Of a DNA stretch of 64,000 nt, positions 26,121 to 35,847 are shown one piece after another; within the stretch, counting starts at the first letter, position 1; every line of letters begins with the position of its first letter. Under the pieces are notes generated by a model that searched no databases, was not told the origin of the DNA, and saw nothing but the letters and a program-made list of their open reading frames with translations. A program made the translations under genes and the position numbers. Source of the stretch: Symplocastrum torsivum CPER-KK1. Lineage in GTDB: Bacteria; Cyanobacteriota; Cyanobacteriia; Cyanobacteriales; Coleofasciculaceae. Location: NCBI GenBank assembly GCA_019358875.1, contig JAHHIF010000017.1, forward strand, positions 1-64,000. Direction: 5' to 3'.

Positions 26121-27890
26121 ATGAGAACTATTCTGGGATTGGCGTTGTTAGGAACTTTCATTACCTCTCCGGCTTGGGCAGAACAACCGCTTTATGTTGC
26201 CTATCCTCCCACTAAACATCAGACAACTGCCGATCGCATTTTCCTAATTGGCACAGCACCAGCAGCAGGAGAAGTGTTGATCAATGGTTCTCGTGTTTCC
26301 CGGAGTGCAGCAGGAAATTTCGCACCGAGTTTCCCGTTGCAACTGGGAGAAAATTTGTTCACGGTACGCTATCAAAACCAGGAGATTCAGCTTCGAGTCA
26401 CGCGGCAATCCACTCAACCAGAAGTACCAGTTGGCTTGACATTTGGTAAAGATTCGCTGACACCAACGGTAGATATTGCCAGACTACCAGGAGAACTGAT
26501 TTGTTTTGGCGCGATCGCACCTCCAAATGCTACGGTATCCGTCAAGTTAGGTGAACAAACAATTCCCTTGCCGCAACAATCCCAAGCGGTTCAGCTACCA
26601 CCTAATTCAGCAATATTGACAGCACAAAATCGACCAACTGAAACGTCAGCAAGTGGTCAATATCAGGGTTGCGCCACAGCTTCGGCAGCCGTTAACTTAG
26701 GACAACCGCAATTTCAGCTCACATTGAATGGTAAAACAACAACCCAACCTGCACCAGGAAACGTGTCGATTCTCTCTCCGGCAAAACTAGAGGTTGCAGA
26801 AGTAATTGCCGAAGCGGGTGCAGCCCGAACAGGCCCAAGTACAGATTACTCTCGCCTAACACCCTTACCAAAAGGTGTTCGGGCAACGGTTACAGGACGA
26901 GAAGGGGAATGGGTACGCCTTGACTATGGTGCTTGGATCAAGGCATCAGAAGTCCGTATTCTGCCAGGTGCGGTGCCGCCGTTGTCACTGATTCGCAGTA
27001 TCAGCGCCCGTCGGGTTGAAGGGGCAACAGAAGTCGTGTTTCCGCTACAAACACCTGTACCCGTAAGTGTCCAGCAAGGCGATCGCACGTTTACCCTAAC
27101 GCTTTACAACACGACTGCCCAAACCGATACAATTCGCCTAGATGATGACCCTGTAATTTCCCGTCTGGATTGGCAACAGGTGAACCCGACGCAGTTGCAA
27201 TACACCTTTAACCTTAAATCACAACAACAGTGGGGTTATAGCCTCAGATACGAAGGAACCAGCCTAATCCTGTCTCTTCGTCATCCGCCAAGAATGGGAC
27301 GTGGGGGAAGACTCACTCAGGCAAATCAGCCGCTAAGGGGAATGAAAATATTGGTCGATCCAGGGCATGGCGGCACAGAAACGGGTTCGATTGGGCCAAA
27401 TGGTTATCCAGAAAAAGATGTCAACCTTGTGGTGTCTAAGCTGCTGCAAGAACAGCTAATTGCACGAGGGGCAACAGTATATATGACACGGGAGGAGGAT
27501 AAAGAGGTATCGCTTGCCGATCGCATGAAGATGATCGATCAACTACAACCTGCGATCGCTCTTTCAATTCACTACAATGCCCTACCTGATAGTGGTGATG
27601 CGATAAATACGAAAGGTATTGGTACCTTCTGGTATCACCCCCAAGCCCATAATCTAGCGATGTTTCTGCACAACTACTTAGTTGAAGAGTTAAAGCGTCC
27701 GTCATACGGTGTGTTTTGGAATAACCTGGCTTTGACTCGTCCTTACAGTACCCCATCAGTGTTGCTGGAACTGGGTTTTATGATCAATCCAGAAGAATTT
27801 GAGTGGGTGATCAATCCGCAAGAACAAGAAAAATTGGCAAATGCGATCGCAGATGGCGTTACACAATGGATGACAACTCAAGCCAAGTAG
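26121..27890 (+). CDS. Exported N-acetylmuramoyl-L-alanine amidase (AmiC/Amidase_3) with SH3-like domain
   Basis: 589 residues. A signal peptide (1-20, ending SPAWA) is followed by an Ig-like N-terminal region and a bacterial SH3 domain (about 230-285, ARTGPSTDYSRLTPLPKGV). A beta-rich AMIN-like segment comes next, then the zinc amidase domain (about 408-585). Zinc and catalytic residues are visible: His416 in DPGHGG, Glu431 in YPEKDVN, His484 in LSIHYNA and Glu550 in LLELGF. It cleaves the amide bond between MurNAc and the stem peptide during cell division or filament septum remodelling. Confidence 0.92.
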   Translation: MRTILGLALLGTFITSPAWAEQPLYVAYPPTKHQTTADRIFLIGTAPAAGEVLINGSRVSRSAAGNFAPSFPLQLGENLFTVRYQNQEIQLRVTRQSTQPEVPVGLTFGKDSLTPTVDIARLPGELICFGAIAPPNATVSVKLGEQTIPLPQQSQAVQLPPNSAILTAQNRPTETSASGQYQGCATASAAVNLGQPQFQLTLNGKTTTQPAPGNVSILSPAKLEVAEVIAEAGAARTGPSTDYSRLTPLPKGVRATVTGREGEWVRLDYGAWIKASEVRILPGAVPPLSLIRSISARRVEGATEVVFPLQTPVPVSVQQGDRTFTLTLYNTTAQTDTIRLDDDPVISRLDWQQVNPTQLQYTFNLKSQQQWGYSLRYEGTSLILSLRHPPRMGRGGRLTQANQPLRGMKILVDPGHGGTETGSIGPNGYPEKDVNLVVSKLLQEQLIARGATVYMTREEDKEVSLADRMKMIDQLQPAIALSIHYNALPDSGDAINTKGIGTFWYHPQAHNLAMFLHNYLVEELKRPSYGVFWNNLALTRPYSTPSVLLELGFMINPEEFEWVINPQEQEKLANAIADGVTQWMTTQAK

Positions 27891-27945
27891 AGGGAAAGGG
27901 GAATGGGGAATGGGGAAATTTTCCTTTTCCCCTTTCTCCTTTAAG
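27891..27945. terminator. G/A-C/T hairpin after the amidase gene
   Basis: An AAAGGGGAA run (27895 on) and the complementary TTTTCCCCTTT (27925-27935) bracket repeated GGGGAAT units. The hairpin is imperfect and directly follows the stop codon. It could end the transcript; no long T-run follows. Confidence 0.4.
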
Positions 27946-28051
27946 ATATAGCTGTCGCCATAAAGGTTAGGACAGATTTAAAGGTCTAAACAACCACGTA
28001 CTAGTAATAAACCTTCTGCCCTCTGCCTTTTGCTATAAGAAGCCTTACCTA

Positions 28052-28780
28052 TCAGTCTTTGACAAATGTCCACTCTAGTATCTTGAGTGGTGCGGTTTGC
28101 AGGGCTTGCCTGAGGCTAGCGTTATCCTCAAATTTCACTTGCGAGAGGTAGCAGGCTTCAACGTTGACGGTAAACGGTTCCTCTTGAAACGGCCAAGGTT
28201 TGACAGTGACTTTTTCATCTTTGAGTTGAACTACGTCATAGCGTGTGCCGTCTGCGCCTTTGCAAATTTCTAAAGCCCGCTCACCCATCGGTAAAGCGTC
28301 CTGGCAGAGGATAAGAGAAAGGCGATCGCAAAATTGCATAAAAGCATAGGCAGATTCAACCTCTTCCTTTTTCAACTTCAACTCTTTCTGCCAGCGCTTT
28401 TGATTCTCAAGTTGCTCGTCAAGAAACTGATCCATTTCCTTTGACTCTCCGCGTTTGCCTTCATTGAGAAAGCTCATATGCTTCGAGATGAGTAAGGCAA
28501 CCCACCGTCCTCGGTATTGGGAATTCTTGGTCATTTCTCTCAACTTGTCGAGCGAAGTCGATTTGTCGAGGGTAAAGTCAAGGGGTGTACCCGCAGGTGT
28601 AAGTTCGTTACTTTCCCATTCACGTTCTAAATCGTCGTGGTGGGAGATTGCCGCGATTGTTTCATATAAGCGAACTGGAGAATCTTCTTTCTTCCAATGT
28701 CCCGCTAGTTGAGCAGCAAGCAAGGCGTGGGCGCGATGGTAAATCACTTCCCAACCATTTTCATCTTGGTTGACAATCAC
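28052..28780 (-). CDS. DUF3891 family protein
   Basis: 242 residues. Family-like segments are YHRAHALLAAQLAGHW, ETIAAISHHDDLEREWE, LLISKHMSFL and AYAFMQFCDRLSLILCQ. The conserved His/Asp pattern (RAH, HHDD, KH, D) suggests a metal-dependent HD-like fold, but no activity is established. Soluble, no signal peptide. It is convergent with the amidase gene. Confidence 0.75.
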   Translation of the reverse strand: MIVNQDENGWEVIYHRAHALLAAQLAGHWKKEDSPVRLYETIAAISHHDDLEREWESNELTPAGTPLDFTLDKSTSLDKLREMTKNSQYRGRWVALLISKHMSFLNEGKRGESKEMDQFLDEQLENQKRWQKELKLKKEEVESAYAFMQFCDRLSLILCQDALPMGERALEICKGADGTRYDVVQLKDEKVTVKPWPFQEEPFTVNVEACYLSQVKFEDNASLRQALQTAPLKILEWTFVKD

Positions 28781-29213
28781 GAAATGATTATTCTCCTTAT
28801 TTTTGTAATCCTTTAGCCGATTCAGTAATCGCCGTCCTCAGGTGATTCGATTAGTGGTTAGTTGCTAGAGATGTTGCTTCCTAATCACGCTTCGGGTTTA
28901 TCACCAGGGAAACGAGAACTATGAATCGCTGTTACAGGTTACCTAGAGAATTGAGCGTTTCCTACTGCATCAAGACAGAGATGATGAACCTGTCCAAATT
29001 TCCCTTTACTTTGTAGGAATTCGGAAAACCTAACCCCCTAGCCCCCTTCCCTATTATGGAAGGGGGAGCCGGAAAGCCTCTCCCCGTTTCAGGGAGGGGG
29101 CACACACGAGAACTAATTGACCAACAGCATCCTTCCAGTCGTCGTTAGGGCTGATGTTGACACTAATGGCAAGACGCAGCGTCCCTACAATGCTGCACTA
29201 AGGGATACGAGGT
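28781..29213. other. Intergenic stretch with a palindromic repeat
   Basis: No open frame with protein character. It contains the C/G-rich repeat described at 29028-29100 and a short AAGACGCAGCGTCCCTACAA motif near 29172. Confidence 0.6.
29028..29100. repeat. Dispersed extragenic palindromic repeat, copy A
   Basis: CTAACCCCCTAGCCCCCTTC followed by CCTATTATGGAAGGGGGAGC forms one hairpin (CCCCCTTCC / GGAAGGGGG). CCTCTCCCCGTTTCAGGG follows with a second (CTCCCC / GGGAGG). The same layout occurs at 42185-42360. Confidence 0.7.
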
Positions 29214-30557
29214 TTAGCGCATTGTGACGAACTCTTCCGCGATCGAAGGATGAAGTCCGACGGTAGCATCGAAGTCTTTTTTCGTTGCTCCCATTTTGAT
29301 CGCGATCGCAACTCCTTGAATGATTTCTGCTGCCTGTTCGCCGACCATGTGGGCACCGAGTACCTTTTCGGTATCCTCCTCAACGACTAACTTCATCATG
29401 ATTCGTTCGTCCCGACCACTGAGGCTATGGTACGTGGGTTTAAACTTGGCGCGATACACCTTCACCGCCTCAGCGTACTGTTCCCGTGCTTGGGCTTCTG
29501 TTAACCCTACTGTTGCCGCTTCCGGTGTCGAAAAAACGGCAGTGGGTATATTGTCGTAAGCCATTGTCCGGGATTTACCGCCAAACTGCGTATCGGCAAA
29601 GGCACGACCTTCGTTAATCGCTACAGGTGTTAGATTCATGCGGTCAGTGCAATCGCCTACGGCAAAAATATTTTCTTGCGAAGTTTGGCTGTATTGATCA
29701 ACTGCGATCGCACCATTGTTAATTTCTACACCAGCATTCTCTATCCCTAGGTTCTTGAGCTTCGGCTTACGACCTGTAGCTGCAAGAATGGTATCTACAA
29801 TTATGGTTTCGTTGTGCTTACCTCCGAGCGTTACCTTCAGCCCTTCTGCTGTCTTTTCAATGATTGGAGGGTCAGTAATCATCAGCATCCGGATTCCATG
29901 CTTTTGCATCCCCTGTTGAATCTCAGCACGAATATCGTCGTCAAATCCTCGCAAAATCAGGTCATTCCGGATAATCTGTGTCACATCGGAACCCAAGCCA
30001 TTCATAATGCAGGCAAATTCCACACCGATGTAGCCACCACCCATAATTAAGAGTCTCTTGGGTTGCTCTTCGAGGAGGAACATCTCATCCGAGGTAATCG
30101 CATATTCCATGCCTGGAATATCTGGCTTAACTGGATATCCCCCGACAGCAATCAAAATCTTATCCGCTGTCACTTTACGGTCTCCGATTTCCAGGGTATG
30201 GGGGTCGAGGAACTTCGCATAACCCCGAAACAGTTCCACGCTTGCTTTATCCAGCATGTTTTGATACACCCCGTTGAGGCGTTCCAGTTCCTTATGAACG
30301 CCAGTAATCATCTTTTTCCAATCAAGGGTACTTTGTACGGGACTCCAGCCAAAGCCTTGAGCATCCTCAAACAGGTCAGGGAAATGGGAGGCGTAAACCA
30401 TCATTTTTTTGGGAATACAGCCCCGATTGACACAAGTACCACCCAAGTCCTTGAATTCTGCGATCGCAACCTTAGCTCCATATTGAGCCGCCCGTCTTGC
30501 CGCCGCAATTCCCCCAGAACCCGCCCCAATCACAAATAAGTCGTAATCGTATGTCAT
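29214..30557 (-). CDS. gor: Glutathione-disulfide reductase
   Basis: 447 residues. It has an FAD-binding GAGSGGIAAARRAA, redox-active Cys42/Cys47 in GGTCVNRGCIPKK and an NAD(P)-binding GGGYIGVEF followed by IRNDLILRGFDDD. The Arg residues there favour NADPH. The second FAD motif is ENIFAVGDCTDR and the C-terminal catalytic HPSIAEEFV includes the His-Glu pair. It keeps glutathione reduced against oxidative stress. Length is normal. Confidence 0.94.
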   Translation of the reverse strand: MTYDYDLFVIGAGSGGIAAARRAAQYGAKVAIAEFKDLGGTCVNRGCIPKKMMVYASHFPDLFEDAQGFGWSPVQSTLDWKKMITGVHKELERLNGVYQNMLDKASVELFRGYAKFLDPHTLEIGDRKVTADKILIAVGGYPVKPDIPGMEYAITSDEMFLLEEQPKRLLIMGGGYIGVEFACIMNGLGSDVTQIIRNDLILRGFDDDIRAEIQQGMQKHGIRMLMITDPPIIEKTAEGLKVTLGGKHNETIIVDTILAATGRKPKLKNLGIENAGVEINNGAIAVDQYSQTSQENIFAVGDCTDRMNLTPVAINEGRAFADTQFGGKSRTMAYDNIPTAVFSTPEAATVGLTEAQAREQYAEAVKVYRAKFKPTYHSLSGRDERIMMKLVVEEDTEKVLGAHMVGEQAAEIIQGVAIAIKMGATKKDFDATVGLHPSIAEEFVTMR

Positions 30558-30709
30558 TTGGTAACCTCCCTCTACTCTTCAAGTGTAAGAACTAGGGCAG
30601 TAGTATGACACACCCTTACTAGCACAAGAGGGGTGATGAGGCGATAAGTGAAAAACTCCAAAATTTTATGTGTATGAACTTCCGACCGCCCCATCTTCCC
30701 CATCTCCCC

Positions 30710-31411
30710 TCACTTCTTAGGCGGAGGTACCGAGCTTCTTGGTACTGAGTTACCAGAATCTGTCTGGCTTGGATAGTCGTCCTCCGGTTGTAACTGCTGT
30801 CGTCCGTTCCGAATCACCCGAAGCATATCAGTAAGCTGCTGCTCGATACTAAGCAATACTGAATCGGCGTATTCGTCAGCACCGTTTTGAATATCCTCAC
30901 AATCGGCAAGCGTTAATTGGCGCATTTGCTCCAATTCTTGTTGAGATTGTAGGCGCATCCGCTCAATCTCAGCCAGAGTTTGCTCTTGAACTGCCTCACA
31001 CTCTTGCTGAACCCGTTGTCGGATTTGACTCGCTTCGAGTTCTGCCTGCTGAATAATGCCCATTTCATCCAAAAGCTGATCAGCCCTTCGCTCAGCAGCT
31101 TCCATAATTTCTTGGGCATATTCTTCCGCTTGCAAGAGAATTTCTTCACGCTGGCGGACAATCTTTTGGGCCGTGTCAAAGGCGTCCGGCAGATTCTCCC
31201 GAATCAAATCCAGTTGAGCCAGCAATACCTCTTCATCCACCAACGTGCGCTTAGTGAAGGGGATATGAGGGCTATCAAAAAGAATCTCCTCAATCCGGTT
31301 GAGTTCCTGCTGTATGTCTACACCTCCTGATCGACTCGGAGGCGGGTCGTTGGGGTTGCTGGGTTCGTCGCGGTCGGGGGGGTCGATCCTGGATGAGTCT
31401 CGGCGTAACAT
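30710..31411 (-). CDS. Coiled-coil (DivIVA-like) protein overlapping coaD
   Basis: 233 residues. The N-terminal 30 residues are Pro/Asp/Ser-rich, a short conserved part (QQELNRIEEILFDSPHIPFT) follows, then a continuous coiled coil (about 60-200) and a polar Pro-rich tail. The charged heptads recall DivIVA/ATP-synthase-b-like scaffolds. It starts inside coaD: 94 bp overlap, in a different frame. ATG 31411 is the only good start upstream of the conserved part. Probably co-transcribed with coaD; function unknown. Confidence 0.7.
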   Translation of the reverse strand: MLRRDSSRIDPPDRDEPSNPNDPPPSRSGGVDIQQELNRIEEILFDSPHIPFTKRTLVDEEVLLAQLDLIRENLPDAFDTAQKIVRQREEILLQAEEYAQEIMEAAERRADQLLDEMGIIQQAELEASQIRQRVQQECEAVQEQTLAEIERMRLQSQQELEQMRQLTLADCEDIQNGADEYADSVLLSIEQQLTDMLRVIRNGRQQLQPEDDYPSQTDSGNSVPRSSVPPPKK

Positions 31412-31872
31412 CGGTAAATATCTAGGGCAACAGCATGGGGAACAAGATGATCGACAGAGCCGCCAAACCTGGCAACCTCTTTAACCACGCTACTGCTTAA
31501 GAAGCTGTACTCGTTAGACGTGGCGAGAAAAACGGTTTCGATCTCATCCCAGAGGGTTTCATTGGTATGAGCCATCTGGAGTTCTTTTTCAAAATCTGAA
31601 AGTACCCGTAGCCCCCGCAACAGCACTTTAGCATTCCTCAGTCTTGCATATTCCACGGTCAAACCAGCAAAACTGTCAACTTCTACATTAGGTAGATCTA
31701 TTGTGCATTTACGAATCTGCTCAACTCGTTCCTGCACTGTAAATAAGGGAGATTTGTCGGGGTTACGAAGTACGGCAACAATCACCTGCTCGAAGAGCTT
31801 AGAGCCACGCTCTATGATGTCGAGGTGACCTAAGGTGATGGGATCGAAGCTACCCGGATAAATTGCAATCAC
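31318..31872 (-). CDS. coaD: Pantetheine-phosphate adenylyltransferase
   Basis: 184 residues. The nucleotidyltransferase motif YPGSFDPITLGHLDII at the N-terminus, RGLRVLSDFEKELQMA and the ISSS-like YSFLSSSVVKEVA identify CoaD, which adenylates 4'-phosphopantetheine in coenzyme A synthesis. The family usually ends near residue 160; here a Pro/Thr-rich tail (TPPTATNPATPTTRLRVDQE) is added, encoded exactly where the downstream coiled-coil gene overlaps. Confidence 0.95.
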   Translation of the reverse strand: MIAIYPGSFDPITLGHLDIIERGSKLFEQVIVAVLRNPDKSPLFTVQERVEQIRKCTIDLPNVEVDSFAGLTVEYARLRNAKVLLRGLRVLSDFEKELQMAHTNETLWDEIETVFLATSNEYSFLSSSVVKEVARFGGSVDHLVPHAVALDIYRCYAETHPGSTPPTATNPATPTTRLRVDQEV

Positions 31873-32198
31873 GAGAAAAGAGCATCAGGGAAGTTACTCA
31901 GGTGATTATACCGATACCAGTCAACCTCAACACGATTATTGGAAGACGATTAGTAATGAGATTTTCCTATCGCTGGTGTCTATACGGCTAGGAAAGCCGT
32001 TGCCGTGCTTGTTGATGAAAAAATGCTTAAACAACATTTAGCGATCGCTTCTTAACTATCAACGTTAACGGCTGGTAAAGATTTCCTGTCATATTTGATG
32101 ACTCAACACCATCCTCTATCCATCCGTGCTTGGTCAAAACTCCATCAAAGTAGGTTAAACAAAGAGTATTGACTGCAACTAAATCGAGAGGGCACCCA
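31873..32198. other. Intergenic, no gene seen
   Basis: Divergent region between coaD and the STAND-type ATPase gene. It contains one GCGATCGC site near 32041 but no hairpin or promoter motif that I can support. Confidence 0.5.
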
Positions 32199-34301
32199 AT
32201 GTCATCATCACTGGCAGAACGTCTCAGTGAGGCAAGGCATAGTCGGTTTGTTGGGCGTGCTTTGGAGCTGAAGCTATTTGAGTCGGTAATTCTCCCAACC
32301 AGACACAACGCTGACACCGTTGATTTACCGTTTCAAGTCCTGCACGTCTTTGGGCCGGGTGGTGTTGGTAAGACAACTTTGCTGAGTGAGTTTACTCGGA
32401 TTTGTGAAAAAGCCCAAACCCCGACTGTATCCATAGACGCTCGTAATGTCGAACCGGCTCCTGAGTCTTTTTTAAGTGCATTGCGGTTCGCCATGAACCT
32501 GAATCCCAACGACTCACTTCCGGTTCTCGCTGCCGAATTGGAACATAAAGTTCTTCTAATCGACACCTACGAAACCTTTGCACCCCTTGATGACTGGCTA
32601 CGAGAAGTCTTCTTACCTCAATTGCCAGCCACAACCTTAATTGTTCTCGCTGGACGGCACTCTCCCTCCTCAACTTGGAGAGCTGACCCAGGTTGGCAAG
32701 CTTTAATCCATATCTTGCCATTGCGTAACCTCAGCCCAGAGGAAAGCCGCACCTATTTGAGCAAACGAGCTGTCCCACCTGTCCAACACCGCTCAGTTCT
32801 AGATTTTACCCATGGTTATCCTCTAGCTCTTTCCCTAGTGGCTGATGTATTTGCTCAGAAAGGGGATATCCAATTTCAGCCTGATGCTGTACCGGATGTA
32901 ATTAAGGCGTTGTTGGAAAAATTTGTACAACAGGTTCCAAGCACCTCTCACCGCATGGCATTGGAGGCTTGTGCTTTGGTGCGCCTGACGACAGAAGCCT
33001 TACTTGCCAGAATGTTAGGGATGCCTGATGTTCATGAGTTATTTGATTGGCTGCGAGAGCTATCATTTATTGAACCGGGTCAACAAGGACTATTTCCTCA
33101 TGACTTGGCGCGTGAAGTCTTAATTGCGGATTTGCGTTGGCGTAATCCTGACTGGTATGCCGAACTTCACGGACGTGCTCGAACCTACTACACCAGCCGT
33201 TTGGAGCAGACTCAAGGTCAGGAGCAGCATCGGATTCTATTCGACTACATTTTCTTACATCGGGATAATCCAGCCGTTAGACCGCGTTTCACTTGGCAGG
33301 AAAATAGCACTCTCTTGACGGATTCCTTTCGGGAAACAGACAAACCAGCACTGCTACAGATGGTTACTGAGTATGAAGGAGAGGAATCAGCGCGTCTGGC
33401 GGCTTACTGGCTAGGACGGCAGCCGCAAGGGGTGTTGGTGTTTCGGGACGCTCAACAGCAGCCAGCTGGGTTTGTGATGATGGTGGCGCTACATCAGGCG
33501 AGTAACGAGGACTTAACTGTAGATCCAGCGGCACGTTCAACATGGCATTACCTACAAAACCAAGCACCGTTGAGAACTGGGGAAGGGGCAACCCTGTTTC
33601 GCTTCTGGATGGCGCGGGAGACTTACCAAACAACGTCACCAACTCAAAGCCTGATTTTTATTAACTTTGTGCAACATCATCGCCTCACAGCAGGACTTGC
33701 GTTTACCTTCTTTCCTTGTGCGGAACCGGAGGATTGGGCGGCAATGTTTGCCTATGCTGACTTGGCACGTCTTCCGGAAGCAGATTTTGAGGTAGGAGGG
33801 CGACGCTATGGAGTATATGGGCATGACTGGCGAGTGTTACCCATGAAGGCGTGGCAAGCGTTGCTGGCACAACGGGAGATTGCAGCTTCGGCACAAGCGA
33901 TCGCATCATCTCAAGTAAGTGAACCGTTGGTGGTTCTCTCGCAAGCTGATTTTATGGGGGCGGTACGCGATGCCCTGCGAGATTTTTCTCGTCCGGATGC
34001 GCTACAGAATAATCCGTTGTTGCGATCGCGTTTAGTAATGGAGAAAGTGGCTGTCACCGCTGAAGGGACTGAGGCAATTGCAGCTTTACAGGGTTTGCTA
34101 CGAGAATCGGCTGAATCATTAGAGGCATCCCCTCGTGATGCTAAATGCTATCGGGCGCTTTATCACACCTATCTACACCCAGCACCAACTCAGGAACAAG
34201 CGGCTGAGTTACTCAATTTACCCTTTAGTACGTTTAGGCGTCACTTAAAGAATGGCATAACGCGAGTAGCAGAAATCCTCTGGCATCAAGAAATTAACTG
34301 A
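32199..34301 (+). CDS. STAND-type AAA ATPase with GNAT-like region and C-terminal HTH
   Basis: About 700 residues. An FVGR.xEL entry motif precedes Walker A GPGGVGKT (52-59). A Walker-B-like HKVLLIDTYETF (about 155) and arginine-finger/winged-helix segments typical of STAND NTPases follow (to about 340). The middle (about 405-560, RQPQGVLVFRDAQQQPAGFV, then a helix-strand pattern) resembles a GNAT acyltransferase fold. The last 60 residues (TQEQAAELLNLPFSTFRRHL) are an HTH. This could be a signal-integrating transcription regulator or defence-type switch. ATG 32199 is preceded by GAGAGG; a TTG at 32169 is the alternative start. The GNAT call is tentative. Confidence 0.7.
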   Translation: MSSSLAERLSEARHSRFVGRALELKLFESVILPTRHNADTVDLPFQVLHVFGPGGVGKTTLLSEFTRICEKAQTPTVSIDARNVEPAPESFLSALRFAMNLNPNDSLPVLAAELEHKVLLIDTYETFAPLDDWLREVFLPQLPATTLIVLAGRHSPSSTWRADPGWQALIHILPLRNLSPEESRTYLSKRAVPPVQHRSVLDFTHGYPLALSLVADVFAQKGDIQFQPDAVPDVIKALLEKFVQQVPSTSHRMALEACALVRLTTEALLARMLGMPDVHELFDWLRELSFIEPGQQGLFPHDLAREVLIADLRWRNPDWYAELHGRARTYYTSRLEQTQGQEQHRILFDYIFLHRDNPAVRPRFTWQENSTLLTDSFRETDKPALLQMVTEYEGEESARLAAYWLGRQPQGVLVFRDAQQQPAGFVMMVALHQASNEDLTVDPAARSTWHYLQNQAPLRTGEGATLFRFWMARETYQTTSPTQSLIFINFVQHHRLTAGLAFTFFPCAEPEDWAAMFAYADLARLPEADFEVGGRRYGVYGHDWRVLPMKAWQALLAQREIAASAQAIASSQVSEPLVVLSQADFMGAVRDALRDFSRPDALQNNPLLRSRLVMEKVAVTAEGTEAIAALQGLLRESAESLEASPRDAKCYRALYHTYLHPAPTQEQAAELLNLPFSTFRRHLKNGITRVAEILWHQEIN

Positions 34302-34470
34302 TTAATCTATTGGGTTATGTCAGTGAGAAGGCTTGCTGCAATAGCTAAGTATCAGGACACTCGATAAAGCGATCGCTTTTTCTCATCTATACCAATTGGC
34401 AGAGGGCAACAGACAATCAGTTTGAGAGCTTGGTAAGGACTGGCTTAATGCCTCTTAATTCTCTAAGAAA

Positions 34471-34851
34471 ATGATGAAACTCAAATTCTTACCATTAATA
34501 GTTGGGCTAATTGCAGCCGCCGCTATTTCTGCGACTCCCCTCACCGCTTTTGCTCAAGATACCGCGCCACAATCTCAGCCAACAAGAACTCGCATTCAAC
34601 TAAGCGACCAACAACAAGCTCAATTTCAGCAACTTGAGGCAAACGCTATTACCGCGATTGAAAATATCCTCACCCCAGATCAAAAAACTCAGTTTGCTCA
34701 GGCAAGACAGAATGGTCAAGGACTGAATGCGATCCAAGGTCTTACGGACGAGCAGAAACAGGGCATTGTTGGGGTTATTGAAAACTTGAACACCCAAATC
34801 GGAAATCTCCTGACACCAGAGCAAATTCAGCAAATTGAACAGGGTCAGTAG
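34471..34851 (+). CDS. Exported Spy/CpxP-like LTxxQ protein
   Basis: 126 residues with a signal peptide (1-28, ending TAFAQ). Three LT-x-x-Q motifs (LTPDQKTQF, LTDEQKQGI, LTPEQIQQI) lie in an all-helical mature part, as in the Spy/CpxP periplasmic chaperone group. Likely a periplasmic stress or chaperone protein; the client is unknown. A strong terminator follows. Confidence 0.65.
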   Translation: MMKLKFLPLIVGLIAAAAISATPLTAFAQDTAPQSQPTRTRIQLSDQQQAQFQQLEANAITAIENILTPDQKTQFAQARQNGQGLNAIQGLTDEQKQGIVGVIENLNTQIGNLLTPEQIQQIEQGQ

Positions 34852-34916
34852 TTCAGGATAATCTTGAACTCCTGAACTTCTGTATTCTTTTTGTTGAATT
34901 CAAAGAACAGCTATAT

Positions 34917-34958
34917 AAAACCCGCCCTCTTCTCAGTCGGCTGAGTGGGGCGGGTTTT
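34917..34958 (+). terminator. Intrinsic terminator after the Spy-like gene
   Basis: A 10-bp stem AAAACCCGCC (34917-34926) with GGCGGGTTTT (34949-34958) contains an inner CTCAG/CTGAG hairpin, and T-runs follow. Its AAACCCGC core resembles the terminator at 500. Confidence 0.85.
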
Positions 34959-35070
34959 AGGTGTTGAGTTTTCTGTGGTTCAAAATTATTCGCTACACTC
35001 GTCCCTACAATCATCTGCCATCTGGTTAACCAACAAGGACTTCATTCAGTCTGTAGGCGCACGAGAACAG

Positions 35071-35625
35071 CTAATTGCGTGAGGCTGCAACAAAACCTAG
35101 CGTTAAGCTGTCATGAGCCAGGAAGTGGGCAAGATGATAAGCTCTTTCCTCAGTTTTCAAGAGAATTGTTTCGTATAGATAGCGAGTAGCGCGATCGCCT
35201 AAACTCTCTGCTTGTCCAGCTTGACGCCGAATCAATTGAATAACTGCTTGTTCAGCGGCTAAGTCATTTTCTACCATCTGGCGGCAAGGAAAGACACCAT
35301 CCGCTTCGGGTGAAAAGCAGCACAATTGCGCCAAGGCACTAAAGCTAGCAGCGGGTACTCCACCGAGTCCATCCAAGCGCTCTCCAATGTCATGAACATG
35401 ACCTTGTACTTGTTCGTAGCCCTCATTAAAAAACTCATGTAAAGAGTAAAATTCGCTGCCCTCTACAACAAAGTGATGTTTCTGATATTGCAGGTAAAGC
35501 CCTTGAAAACTGGCTAAAGCAATGTTTAATCCTTCACAAACAGGTGCCGTGACACTGTGATCGAGTAAGACAGGATTGTCGTAGACTTCGCCAAATGTGC
35601 GTAGTAAACCCTGAGTTTCTGACAT
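35071..35625 (-). CDS. dps: Dps-family ferritin-like DNA-protection protein
   Basis: 184 residues, four-helix bundle. The ferroxidase/dimer-interface segment YQKHHFVVEGSEFYSLHEFF, then EGYEQVQGHVHDIGERLDGL, carries the His-Asp-Glu ligands of Dps mini-ferritins. Dps cages oxidise Fe(II) with peroxide and store iron. Extra Cys residues (QLCCF) are unusual. Neighbours include an iron-type ABC ATPase, consistent with iron handling. Confidence 0.85.
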   Translation of the reverse strand: MSETQGLLRTFGEVYDNPVLLDHSVTAPVCEGLNIALASFQGLYLQYQKHHFVVEGSEFYSLHEFFNEGYEQVQGHVHDIGERLDGLGGVPAASFSALAQLCCFSPEADGVFPCRQMVENDLAAEQAVIQLIRRQAGQAESLGDRATRYLYETILLKTEERAYHLAHFLAHDSLTLGFVAASRN

Positions 35626-35847
35626 AAGCGTAGTTTCCTTTCATTAAGGAAGTTTTATTGCAATGAAAGTCTAACACGCCCTCTTCAGAAATTTCAGCAG
35701 GTTTCGCCTTTACCTTAATAAAGGTTATGTGCTGGCTTCTGGGTTTTTGCGCGAGTTGGGTGTAATCCCGGATATATTTAGTTGTATTAGTTGAGAATCT
35801 ATAGCATTTGCATTATATCTATTTATGAGGGGTAATTAGAAAAAACT

